Assembly: GCA_039177555.1 (NCBI GenBank)
Contig: JBCDFV010000017.1
Span: 1-64,000 of the forward strand
Source of the DNA: JANQGH01 sp039177555
GTDB taxonomy: Bacteria; Pseudomonadota; Alphaproteobacteria; DSM-16000; Inquilinaceae
Reading direction: 5' to 3'
Length of the DNA: 64,000 nt
Numbering within the stretch: the stretch's first letter is position 1; each line of letters begins with the position of its first letter. The notes beneath the pieces are model-generated. The model saw nothing but the letters and a program-made list of their open reading frames with translations, ran no database searches and was not told where the DNA came from. Below are positions 25,313 to 33,537 of this stretch, one piece after another. The position numbers and the translations under genes are program-made.

Positions 25313-26739
25313 GCGCCGCGTCCCCCGATCCCAACGACAAGTTCGTCGGCATCCAGGTCAGCCCGATCAGCTTCATCGACGAAGGCGTCGACGTCGTCCT
25401 CGACACGCTGAAGGACCGGGTCGGCGTCAATGTCCTGATGCTGGGCACCGTGTCCTGGCTGGGCCTGAAGACCGGGCGCAGCATCTCGCATGAGCTGGAT
25501 GGCTGGCCCGACCACGGCGTGCCGGAACCGTTCACGATGAAGGGCGGCGCCTATTTCGAGCCCGACCCGCGTTTCTACACCAAGACGCTGATCAAGGATT
25601 TCCGGGCCAAGGACGAGGAGATGGCGAAGGTCGACATCCTCGCCCTTGTGATTCCCGAGGCGCGCAAGCGCGGGATGCAGGTCTATCCCGAGCTGATGGA
25701 GCCGTTCTTCAAATATGCCGGCCACGGTTCGGCCAGCGCGGTGGAGGTCCCGAACCTGGCCACCTGCATGGAGGTTGACTGTTTCGGCCGTCGCAAGGAC
25801 GAGCCCTCGACCTCCAACCCGGATTACCGCAACTGGATGCACGCCATCGTCGAGGACCAGGTCAAGAACTATGACATCGACGGGCTGATGTGGTGCAACG
25901 AGCGCAACTCGCCGCTCGACCAGATGATGCAGGGCCAGGCACCCGGCGATTTCTCCGAGCCGACGCGGGCGGAAGCGATCGCGCGCGGCATCGATGTCGA
26001 GGCCTGCCGCCGTGCCTGCATCGCGATGTACGAGTTCATGCAGGAGGCACGGGCCGGAACCGAATTCGACGACGGCGCCTTTCTGACCTTCCTGCGGACC
26101 CTGATGGCCAACCCGGAGGTTCTGGTCTGGGAACGGTTCTGGCTGGAACGCAACAAGGACCTCGACCGGGAGCTTTACGGGCTGGTGAAATGGCTGAAGC
26201 CGACGCTTCCCTTCGGTCTGAACGTCTGGAACCGCAACCATTTCAATATCTTCCGCCGTGCCCAATGGCCGTGGCATGAACAGACGATGTATGCCGATTG
26301 GGTGAAGCCGATCACCTACCAGCACCAGGCCGGCGAGATCTGGCACAAGGAATTCGGCTTCTTCCGGGACACGATCTTCCGGGACTTCGACCCGGCGGCC
26401 GCCATGGCCGTGCTGGACCAGATGCTGGGCATCGGGGGCGCACCGCTTGACCGGGTGATCCAGGAAGGCCTCGACCCCGACACCTACGTCTACCGCCAAT
26501 GCGCCGACGCGCTGAGGGGCGTTCATGGCGAGGCGAAGGTCTATATGGGCATCGGCGTCGATGCGCCGCGCGTGCGGGCGGATCAGGCCGTGTGCACGCC
26601 GGACATCGCCTACCGGTCGGTCATGGCGACCTACCGCGCCGGCGGGCATGGCATCGTGCTGTCGCCGAACTATGCGTCCATGAAGCTGACCAATCTTGAC
26701 GGCGTGGCGCAGGCACTGACGGAGCTGGGGCTGAAATGA
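25309..26739 (+). CDS. TIM-barrel glycosidase-like protein of unknown function
   Basis: Protein of 476 aa without a signal peptide. The strand/helix pattern (GVNVLMLG, GMQVYPELMEP, DIDGLMWCNERNSP, GLNVWNRNHF, GHGIVLSPNYASM) is that of a TIM barrel. The Asn-Glu in MWCNERNSP sits where clan GH-A glycosidases carry the acid/base Glu. I do not recognise a characterised subgroup. It overlaps both neighbours by 4 bp, so it is integral to the operon. Hydrolysis of a small glycoconjugate, or a non-glycosidic role for the barrel, are both possible. Confidence 0.6.
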   Translation: MSAASPDPNDKFVGIQVSPISFIDEGVDVVLDTLKDRVGVNVLMLGTVSWLGLKTGRSISHELDGWPDHGVPEPFTMKGGAYFEPDPRFYTKTLIKDFRAKDEEMAKVDILALVIPEARKRGMQVYPELMEPFFKYAGHGSASAVEVPNLATCMEVDCFGRRKDEPSTSNPDYRNWMHAIVEDQVKNYDIDGLMWCNERNSPLDQMMQGQAPGDFSEPTRAEAIARGIDVEACRRACIAMYEFMQEARAGTEFDDGAFLTFLRTLMANPEVLVWERFWLERNKDLDRELYGLVKWLKPTLPFGLNVWNRNHFNIFRRAQWPWHEQTMYADWVKPITYQHQAGEIWHKEFGFFRDTIFRDFDPAAAMAVLDQMLGIGGAPLDRVIQEGLDPDTYVYRQCADALRGVHGEAKVYMGIGVDAPRVRADQAVCTPDIAYRSVMATYRAGGHGIVLSPNYASMKLTNLDGVAQALTELGLK

Positions 26740-28124
26740 CAATCCTCGACACGTTGATTGCGGGTGGCGAGGTGTTGCTGCCCGACGGGCTGGCCCGGGT
26801 CGATCTCGGGATCAAGGACGGCCGCGTTGCCGGCATCTACCAGCCCGGTACGGCGCCGGATGCCGCTGAAACGCAGGATGCGAGCGGGCACCTCGTGCTG
26901 CAGGGCATCGTCGATATTCACTTCCATGTGCGCGCACCGTCCTACCCGGAACGCGGCACCGTCGAGAGCGAGACCCGCGCGGCGGCCGCCGGCGGCGTCA
27001 CCACGATCTTCGAGATGCCGATCGCGAAGCCCTGCTGCTCCACGCCGGAAGAGCTGGAGCGCCGGCGCGATCATTTCGCCGAACACGCCGTGGTCGATTT
27101 TGCACTCTACGCCGCACCGGGGGACCTGACCGAGGCCAGCCGCGACCGCATGGTCGATTTGGGCTGCATCGCCTGGAAGATCTTCACCACGGAGTCGCCG
27201 CCGGGCCGGGCCGACGAGTTCGACGGGCTGGCGTTTCCCGATGAGGCGGACCAACTGCGCGCCCTGCAACTGCTTGCCGACACCGACCGACCTGTCGTCA
27301 CCCACGCCGAAAGCGCGGAGTTGCTGCGCCATTTCGGGGCCTTGGCAAAGTCGCTCGATCCCGCCGATGCCGCGACCCATAACCTGTCGCGCCCGGCGGT
27401 TTGCGAGGCGGTCGCGGTGGCGAAGCTGCTGACCATGAACGTGGACGCCGGCGCGAAGCTGCACATCGCCCATGTGACCTCGGCGGAAACCGTCGCCGTT
27501 GTCCGTGGCATGCAAGGGACCTCGGACTTCACTGCTGAATCTTGCCCGCAGTACCTGTTCGCTACGGAGACGGACGTGGCACGCGCCGGCGTCTACGGCA
27601 AGGTGAACCCGCCGATCCGGTTTCAGGCCGACCAAGATGCCCTGTGGCAAGCGATCGCCGACGGCGTCATCAACTATATCACCACGGATCACGCGCCCTT
27701 TGCCAAGGCCGAGAAACAGGCGGCGGAGGGCAATTTCCCGGGAGCGCCGCCGGGCGTGCCGGGCATCGAGACCCTGCTGCCGTCGATGATAGACGCGGTC
27801 GCCGCCGGCCGCGTGAGCCTGCGCCGCGCGCACGACCTGATCTGCGCCAACGGGGCCAAGCGCTACGGCATCTACCCGTGGAAGGGCGCGCTGCTGCCCG
27901 GCAGTGCCGCCGATGTCGCCATCGTCGATCTGAACGCCGAGACGGTGGTCTCGAAGGACACGCTGCACACCCATGCGCGGGAGGTGGCGCATCTGTACGA
28001 AGGGCGCCGGTTCCGCGGCAAAGTGGTCAAGACGCTTTTGGCCGGCCGCACGGTCTTCGCCGACGGGGCGGTGGTCGGACAGCCGGGACGTGGCCGCTAC
28101 GTCACGCCCCTCGACACCGCCTAG
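26736..28124 (+). CDS. Dihydroorotase/allantoinase/hydantoinase-family amidohydrolase
   Basis: Cyclic amidohydrolase of 462 aa with a full dinuclear metal site: H62/H64 (VDIHFHVR), carboxylated Lys148 (CIAWKIFTT), H190 (VVTHAES), the fourth His in LHIAHVTS and the catalytic Asp in YITTDHAPFA. It would open a cyclic amide or ureide ring. Family membership (allantoinase, dihydroorotase, dihydropyrimidinase) does not fix the substrate. It is the last gene of the DUF4438 operon and ends 3 bp from the convergent dppC-type gene. Confidence 0.92.
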   Translation: MTILDTLIAGGEVLLPDGLARVDLGIKDGRVAGIYQPGTAPDAAETQDASGHLVLQGIVDIHFHVRAPSYPERGTVESETRAAAAGGVTTIFEMPIAKPCCSTPEELERRRDHFAEHAVVDFALYAAPGDLTEASRDRMVDLGCIAWKIFTTESPPGRADEFDGLAFPDEADQLRALQLLADTDRPVVTHAESAELLRHFGALAKSLDPADAATHNLSRPAVCEAVAVAKLLTMNVDAGAKLHIAHVTSAETVAVVRGMQGTSDFTAESCPQYLFATETDVARAGVYGKVNPPIRFQADQDALWQAIADGVINYITTDHAPFAKAEKQAAEGNFPGAPPGVPGIETLLPSMIDAVAAGRVSLRRAHDLICANGAKRYGIYPWKGALLPGSAADVAIVDLNAETVVSKDTLHTHAREVAHLYEGRRFRGKVVKTLLAGRTVFADGAVVGQPGRGRYVTPLDTA

Positions 28125-28127
28125 CGC

Positions 28128-29063
28128 CTAATGGTTCTCCTTCAGCCGCGGGTCCAGGAAGTCGCGCAGCCAGTCGCCGATGATGTTGAAGGCCAGTACG
28201 GTGAAGACGATAGCAAGGCCGGGGAACACGGCCATCCACCACTTGTTTGACAACAGGTGATCCCGGCTTTCCGACAGCATGCTGCCCCAGGTCGGCACGT
28301 CGGGGGGAACGCCTAGGCCCAGGAACGACAGGGCCGCCTCCGCCAGGATGACGCTGGCCACGTTGAACGACGCGATCACGGTCAGCGGCGCCATGATGTT
28401 GGGCAGGATGGTACGGAACAGGATCGAAGGCGTGCGGTCGCCTGTCGCGCGGGCCGCCTCGACATACTCCTTTTCCCGCAGCGCCAGGGTCTGCGCACGC
28501 ACGATCCGCGCATAGGTCACCCACTGGCCGATGCCCAAAACGAGGATCATGTTCACAAGCCCCGGCCCAAGCACAACGAGGAACATGATGGCCAGCAGGA
28601 TGAACGGGAACGCCAACTGGATGTCGCCGAGCCGCATGAAGACATCGTCGACCCAGCCACCGAAATAGCCCGAGACGAGGCCCGCAATCACCCCAAGCGT
28701 CCCGCCAACCGCGATCGCCGCGAAGCCGACCAGGAGCGAGACCCGTGCGCCATAAAGCAGGCGTGACAGCACATCCCGGCCCAACTGGTCCGAGCCCAGC
28801 CAATAGGTCTGGTCCCCTGGGCCGGGCGATCCGGGCGGCAACAAGCGCATGATGAGGTTTTGCCGGTTCGGGTCGAACGGCGAGAGCCAGGGCCCGAAGA
28901 TCGCGACGAGGGTCACGACGACCAGGATCAGCATTCCCAACAGGGCCCAGCGGCTCGCGACCATGCTCTGGACCGCGCGGCGGAACTCCCTCCGGCGGTG
29001 AGAGAGCGCACCGCTGCTCTGGGCGCGAGCGGCGTTAGGGGCGTCGGTCGTGGTTTCGGTCAT
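28128..29063 (-). CDS. Dipeptide/oligopeptide-type ABC transporter permease (DppC-like)
   Basis: Inner-membrane permease of 311 aa. A cytoplasmic N-terminus with RRREFRRAVQSMVASRWAL precedes the first segment (LLGMLILVVVTLVAIFGPWL). DppC hallmarks are WLGSDQLGRDVLSRLLYGARVSL and the EAA loop EAARATGDRTPSILFRTILPN. It lies 16 bp downstream of the DppB-like gene. It pairs with the two ATPases encoded divergently at 30.4 kb. Confidence 0.93.
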   Translation of the reverse strand: MTETTTDAPNAARAQSSGALSHRRREFRRAVQSMVASRWALLGMLILVVVTLVAIFGPWLSPFDPNRQNLIMRLLPPGSPGPGDQTYWLGSDQLGRDVLSRLLYGARVSLLVGFAAIAVGGTLGVIAGLVSGYFGGWVDDVFMRLGDIQLAFPFILLAIMFLVVLGPGLVNMILVLGIGQWVTYARIVRAQTLALREKEYVEAARATGDRTPSILFRTILPNIMAPLTVIASFNVASVILAEAALSFLGLGVPPDVPTWGSMLSESRDHLLSNKWWMAVFPGLAIVFTVLAFNIIGDWLRDFLDPRLKENH

Positions 29064-29079
29064 GAGCCGACACTTTCCA

Positions 29080-30054
29080 CTAGTACTTCACGCGCGGATC
29101 AAGCCGCGCATAGATCAAATCGACGATGAGGTTCAGAAAGATGAAGATCATCGCGATCAAAATGACCGAGGCCTGAACCACCGGGATATCACGCTGGTTG
29201 ATCGCGTTGAACGCCAGCCGCCCGATACCGGGGTACGAGAACACGGTCTCGACCACGACCACGCCGCCCAGGACGAAGCCGAACTCAAGCCCGATCATCG
29301 TGACCACCGGCAGCCACGCGTTTCTGAGCGCGTGATTGACGATGACCCGCCGTTCGGAAATGCCCTTCGACCGCGCGGTGCGGACATAGTCCTGCTGCAA
29401 GACCTCAAGCATCGAGGACCGGACAAGCCTGGCGTTTCGCGCCAGCGTGTAGGTTCCGATCGCGATCGCCGGCATGATCATGTAGTAGAGCGATTGGGGC
29501 AGGTTCGAGAACGCGGTCGCGAAATCACCGTCGAAGAGCGGCTCGAGAAATGGGACGTGTCCCGAGATGGGGAACCAGCGCCAGTAGAGCCCGAAGAACA
29601 TGATCATCATGATCCCCATCCAGAAATTGGGGATCGATTGGCCCAGCATGGCGAGTGTCATGATGCCGCCATCGGCGGGCTTGCCGCGGCGCAGCGCCGC
29701 ATAGATGCCCAGCGGTATCGACAGGCCGATCGCGAAAACAAGGGAGACGATCGTCAGTTCGATCGTCGCCGGCATCGCTTCCATCACGATTTGCATGGCG
29801 GGTTGCCCATAACTCAGCGAGACGCCGAAATCGCCGTGCAGGACGTTCCAGACGTAGCTGAGATACTGCACGTGCAAAGGACGGTCGAAGCCAAGCCGCG
29901 CGCGCACAAGCTCGATTTCCTCGGTGCTGGCGCTCTCCGACACGAAAAGATAGGTCGGATCGCCGCCGATCTGCAGCGAGATGAAACTGATCAGCGTAAC
30001 GCCGATGACAACCACGACGCTTTGCATCAGGCGGCGGGCGAGAAACGTCCACAT
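29080..30054 (-). CDS. Dipeptide/oligopeptide-type ABC transporter permease (DppB-like)
   Basis: First membrane subunit of the importer, 324 aa. The N-terminus WTFLARRLMQSVVVVIGVT and the extended periplasmic loop after it are typical of DppB. The EAA-type loop reads YVRTARSKGISERRVIVNHA. The gene is the first of a two-gene minus-strand operon, divergent from the ATPase genes, and shares a 303-bp control region containing a TTGTCGACAG palindrome. Confidence 0.93.
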   Translation of the reverse strand: MWTFLARRLMQSVVVVIGVTLISFISLQIGGDPTYLFVSESASTEEIELVRARLGFDRPLHVQYLSYVWNVLHGDFGVSLSYGQPAMQIVMEAMPATIELTIVSLVFAIGLSIPLGIYAALRRGKPADGGIMTLAMLGQSIPNFWMGIMMIMFFGLYWRWFPISGHVPFLEPLFDGDFATAFSNLPQSLYYMIMPAIAIGTYTLARNARLVRSSMLEVLQQDYVRTARSKGISERRVIVNHALRNAWLPVVTMIGLEFGFVLGGVVVVETVFSYPGIGRLAFNAINQRDIPVVQASVILIAMIFIFLNLIVDLIYARLDPRVKY

Positions 30055-30357
30055 CAGTCAGGGCTTGCTCTGTGTTGCATCCGCGACATCAGGTCATAAG
30101 CGCACATGCGATGCGCATCATCGTGAGGATTGACATGAGTCATCAGCCGATTCCGGAATTCGCCGCCACATTGATAGGGGATCACTTGACAACCAATTCT
30201 CCATTCTTCCAAGGTAGTGCAAGATTGTCGACAGTAGACCAACTCAATCATGCGACCCCTAGAGACGTCAAGCGCGGATGCGGCCTTGCTCGTCTGAAGC
30301 AGACGAATAGGGACCGCGTGCGAAAGCAAGGCCTGACTTAATGACGAAAAGCGCACT
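30055..30357. other. Divergent control region of the Dpp-type permease and ATPase operons
   Basis: 303 bp with no supported gene, noticeably more A+T rich than its surroundings (for example 30185-30225). It separates the permease genes from the ATPase genes and should carry both promoters. The only clear element is the palindrome at 30225-30234. A TTGACAA hexamer-like sequence at about 30186-30192 could be part of a rightward promoter. Confidence 0.6.
30225..30234. promoter_or_regulatory. TTGTCGACAA-class operator in the Dpp control region
   Basis: TTGTCGACAG, one mismatch from the perfect palindrome at 32507-32516 and closely related to the element at 18778-18787. It lies midway between divergent transporter operons, so one bound dimer could control both. 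Confidence 0.6.
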
Positions 30358-31386
30358 GTGACGGCGGAAGAGGCCAAAACGCCGGTTCTGCAAGTCCGCG
30401 ACCTGCAGACAACGTTCGACCTGTCCCTGAAACAGTCGGTCCGCGCGGTCGATGGGGTCAGCTTCGATGTCAATGCGGGCGAGACGCTGGCGATCGTCGG
30501 CGAGAGCGGGTCGGGCAAGTCGGTCACCAGCCTGTCGATCATGCGCCTGCTGCCGAAGGATGTGGGTCGCATAAGCGCAGGAAGCATCAAGCTGATGGGG
30601 CGCGAAATCACGCAGGTCAGCGACGCCGAGATGCGGGACATTCGCGGCCGTGACATCGGCATGATTTTTCAAGAGCCGATGACCAGCCTCAATCCGGTTC
30701 ACACGGTCGGCCAGCAGATCGCCGAGATGGTGATCCGGCACCGGTCGGTCGGCAAGTCCAAGGCACGGGCACGGGCGATCGAGATGCTGGATCTCGTCGG
30801 CATTCCGGAGCCGAAGCGGCGGGTCGACAACTACCCGCACGAAATGTCGGGCGGCATGCGCCAGCGGGCCATGATCGCCATGGCATTGGCCTGCGAGCCG
30901 CGCATCCTGATCGCCGACGAACCGACCACGGCGCTGGACGTGACGATCCAGGCGCAGATGCTGGAACTGATGAAGGACCTGCAAGACAAGCTGGGCATGG
31001 CGATCATCTTCATCACCCACGATCTGGGCGTCGTGGCCGAGATGGCGGACCGGGTCGTGGTGATGTACGCCGCGCAAGTGGTTGAGACGGCCGGAGTGGA
31101 CGAAATCTTTCGCAATCCGAAGATGCCCTATACGGCCGGCCTGATGAACTCGATCCCCCGGCTCGGCGCGTCCCTTCACAAGAAGCGTTTGGAGGCGATC
31201 CCGGGCGTGGTGCCCACGCTGACGGCCTTGCCGAGCGGCTGTCGGTTCCACCCACGCTGCGGCTTTGCGACCGAGGCCTGCAGCGAGACCGCGCCAAGTC
31301 TGGAGGACGCGCGCGGCGGCCATATGATCCGGTGCCTGCGCTGGCGCGACCTGTCGCTCGCAGACCATGCCAGGGAGACCGCGTGA
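30358..31386 (+). CDS. Dipeptide/oligopeptide-type ABC transporter ATPase (DppD/OppD-like)
   Basis: Cytoplasmic ATPase of 342 aa from a GTG start. Walker A is GESGSGKSV (about residues 47-55), the signature is MSGGMRQRA and Walker B is ILIADEPTTALD, with the switch His in FITHD. The C-terminal oligopeptide-family extension is present (GCRFHPRCGFATEAC). It overlaps the next ATPase gene, and both serve the permeases encoded on the other strand. Confidence 0.94.
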   Translation: MTAEEAKTPVLQVRDLQTTFDLSLKQSVRAVDGVSFDVNAGETLAIVGESGSGKSVTSLSIMRLLPKDVGRISAGSIKLMGREITQVSDAEMRDIRGRDIGMIFQEPMTSLNPVHTVGQQIAEMVIRHRSVGKSKARARAIEMLDLVGIPEPKRRVDNYPHEMSGGMRQRAMIAMALACEPRILIADEPTTALDVTIQAQMLELMKDLQDKLGMAIIFITHDLGVVAEMADRVVVMYAAQVVETAGVDEIFRNPKMPYTAGLMNSIPRLGASLHKKRLEAIPGVVPTLTALPSGCRFHPRCGFATEACSETAPSLEDARGGHMIRCLRWRDLSLADHARETA

Positions 31387-32351
31387 TGTCCCCGCTCGTC
31401 GAAATCGACCGGCTGAGCAAGTTCTTCCCGATCAAGGGCGGCATCCTGCAGCGCGTGGTCAACACCGTTAAGGCCGTCAGCGATGTCTCGTTCGATATCC
31501 GCGCCGGCGAAGTCGTCGGTCTGGTCGGTGAAAGCGGGTCGGGCAAGACCACGGTTGGCCGCACGATCCTGCGCCTGGCACCCGCCACCAGCGGCGCGGT
31601 CCGGTTCGACGGTGTCGACGTCATGGGCCTCGACGCAAAGACGATGCGCCAATACCGCAAACGCATGCAGATCATCTTTCAGGATCCGTATGCCAGCCTG
31701 AACCCCCGCGAGAAGGTGCGCGAGGTGCTGACCCACCCGATGCGCCTGCACAACATCGGCACGCCCGCCGAGCATGAGGACCGTGCGCTCTCGCTCATGG
31801 AAAAGGTCGGGATGTCACGGGATCATCTGGACCGCTATCCGCACGAATTCTCCGGCGGCCAGCGGCAGCGTATCGGGATTGCCCGCGCGCTGGCGGTGCA
31901 GCCCGATTTCATCGTCGCCGACGAACCGGTCAGTGCGCTGGACGTCTCGATCCAGGCGCAGGTCATCAACCTTCTGGAAGACCTGAAGAACGACCTCGAC
32001 CTGACCATGTTGTTCATCGCCCACGATCTCAGCGTGGTCGAACATATCTGCGACCGGGTCGTGGTGATGTATCTGGGCCGGATCATGGAGATCGCCTCTG
32101 CCGCCGATCTCTATGCGCGGGCGAACCATCCCTACACCAAGGCGCTTCTGTCCGCGGTGCCGATCCCCGAACCCAGCCGGCGACGCAGCCGCACCGTGCT
32201 GAAAGGCGATATTCCAAGCCCGATCGATCCGCCGTCTGGCTGCGTTTTCCGTACGCGGTGCCCAATGGCAACGGCAGAATGCGCCAAGATCGTGCCGGAG
32301 TTGCGTCCGGTGGGCGACGGGCATTTGAGCGCGTGTATCCACACGACCTAG
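31386..32351 (+). CDS. Dipeptide/oligopeptide-type ABC transporter ATPase (DppF/OppF-like)
   Basis: Second cytoplasmic ATPase, 321 aa from the ATG at 31386; a GTG at 31383 is an alternative. Walker A GESGSGKTT, signature FSGGQRQRIG, Walker B FIVADEPVSALD and the C-terminal Cys-containing motif GCVFRTRCPMATAEC are all present. The C-terminal motif is often tied to an Fe-S or metal site in Dpp/Opp ATPases. It shares 1-4 bp with the upstream gene, so the pair is co-translated. Confidence 0.94.
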   Translation: MSPLVEIDRLSKFFPIKGGILQRVVNTVKAVSDVSFDIRAGEVVGLVGESGSGKTTVGRTILRLAPATSGAVRFDGVDVMGLDAKTMRQYRKRMQIIFQDPYASLNPREKVREVLTHPMRLHNIGTPAEHEDRALSLMEKVGMSRDHLDRYPHEFSGGQRQRIGIARALAVQPDFIVADEPVSALDVSIQAQVINLLEDLKNDLDLTMLFIAHDLSVVEHICDRVVVMYLGRIMEIASAADLYARANHPYTKALLSAVPIPEPSRRRSRTVLKGDIPSPIDPPSGCVFRTRCPMATAECAKIVPELRPVGDGHLSACIHTT

Positions 32352-32703
32352 GCCATTGGCCGATACTTTGGCCCTCCGTTGGGCCGCTTTATGGTCGTGG
32401 GACATGTGCCCCGATCGCCGAGGTCCGTCGGGTTGTCGGCGCGCCGCGCCCGACAGTCCACGACGCTTGACAAGGCAAAATACCCTGTCCATTGTCCACT
32501 TATGTATTGTCGACAACACACAACGCGGCGCCCTGCCGCGGACAGACGCAATACTGGTGCAGGCGGCTTTCAATCGACCGCGTTCGTGTCGATTGCGCTT
32601 GTCAAGCCGACACGGCGTTCCTTAGCAAGCACGCACGCCGGACCGCATCCGTTCCTTCGCGGTGCCGGCCCCGTTGCCATTCGCAGTTGAAAGGACCGAC
32701 GCC
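32352..32703. other. Intergenic control region upstream of the FCD/GntR gene
   Basis: 352 bp without a supported gene. It contains the perfect palindrome TTGTCGACAA (32507-32516) and an imperfect half-like ATTGTCCACT about 17 bp upstream (32490-32499). A short GGCCATTGGCC palindrome just after the upstream stop (32353 onward) has no T-run and is not a convincing terminator. Confidence 0.55.
32507..32516. promoter_or_regulatory. Perfect TTGTCGACAA operator upstream of the FCD/GntR gene
   Basis: A perfect 10-bp palindrome 187 bp upstream of the regulator start, set in TATG-TATTGTCGACAACAC context. It is the best-conserved of three related intergenic sites and suggests autoregulation by the downstream GntR-family protein. 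Confidence 0.65.
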
Positions 32704-33399
32704 ATGACGAGCGCCAAACCAGCCGTGGCCCGAACCGTGGCGCCCGACATCGCGCCGATCGAAAATCTGCCGCTGCGCGTGCAGGTGGCCGACCGTTTGC
32801 GCGCCGCCATCCTCAGCGGACGGCTGCGGCCGGGCACGGACCTGGTCGAAACCGCGTTGGCCGATCAGATGAACGTCTCGCGCGCGCCCATTCGCGAGGC
32901 GATCCAGATCCTCGAAAATGACGGTCTGGTGGAAACCATCGCCTACAAGGGCAAGCGGGTGAAGCCGCTGACCGCGCGCGAGGTCGCCGAAACCTACTCG
33001 CTGCGCGAGGTGTTCGAGGTCATGGCCGTGCGCCGCATTCTCGCCAGCGGCGCGCCGCTGGACCAACTACGCCAGCATTGCGACGAAATGATCGAGGCCG
33101 CCGAACGCGACGATTTCGAAGCGCTGGTCGCCGGCGACGAGGCGTTTCACCACAGCCTGATCGTACTGGCCGACCACGACCTGCTGTTGGCGTCTTGGAA
33201 GAACCTCTACATGCGCATCCACCAGATCATGGCCCTGCGCAACAGGGATGAGCATAATTTGCGAGAGGTTGCGGGAAACCATCCACCCATCGTGGACGCG
33301 CTTGCCGACGGTGATACCGAACGCGCCGTGCGTCTGATCTCCGAACACACGCGAATTCTGGCCGCCTTCGACCCGGCCTCCATCGCGCAAGACCTGTGA
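32704..33399 (+). CDS. GntR-family transcriptional regulator, FCD subfamily
   Basis: DNA-binding regulator of 231 aa. The winged helix-turn-helix occupies about residues 20-85 (ADQMNVSRAPIREAIQILENDGL), followed by an FCD effector domain with metal-type His residues (EAFHHSLIVLADHD, NHPPIVDA, ISEHTRI). GAAAGGA precedes the ATG at 32704. It lies between the Dpp ATPase genes and the peptide-type binding-protein gene and has a perfect TTGTCGACAA palindrome upstream, so it probably controls the Dpp importer and the DUF4438 operon. Confidence 0.92.
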   Translation: MTSAKPAVARTVAPDIAPIENLPLRVQVADRLRAAILSGRLRPGTDLVETALADQMNVSRAPIREAIQILENDGLVETIAYKGKRVKPLTAREVAETYSLREVFEVMAVRRILASGAPLDQLRQHCDEMIEAAERDDFEALVAGDEAFHHSLIVLADHDLLLASWKNLYMRIHQIMALRNRDEHNLREVAGNHPPIVDALADGDTERAVRLISEHTRILAAFDPASIAQDL

Positions 33400-33537
33400 C
33401 CCCCGCCCGTTGGACATATGGCGCCTTGCGCCCGGACGCGTCGGGGGCGCGGCCGAAACCCGAACAAAGACCGCACGAATCGCCACCTCACCGGGTTCGG
33501 TAACTGCATCCCATTAGGACAGGAGAGAGGAACAAGA

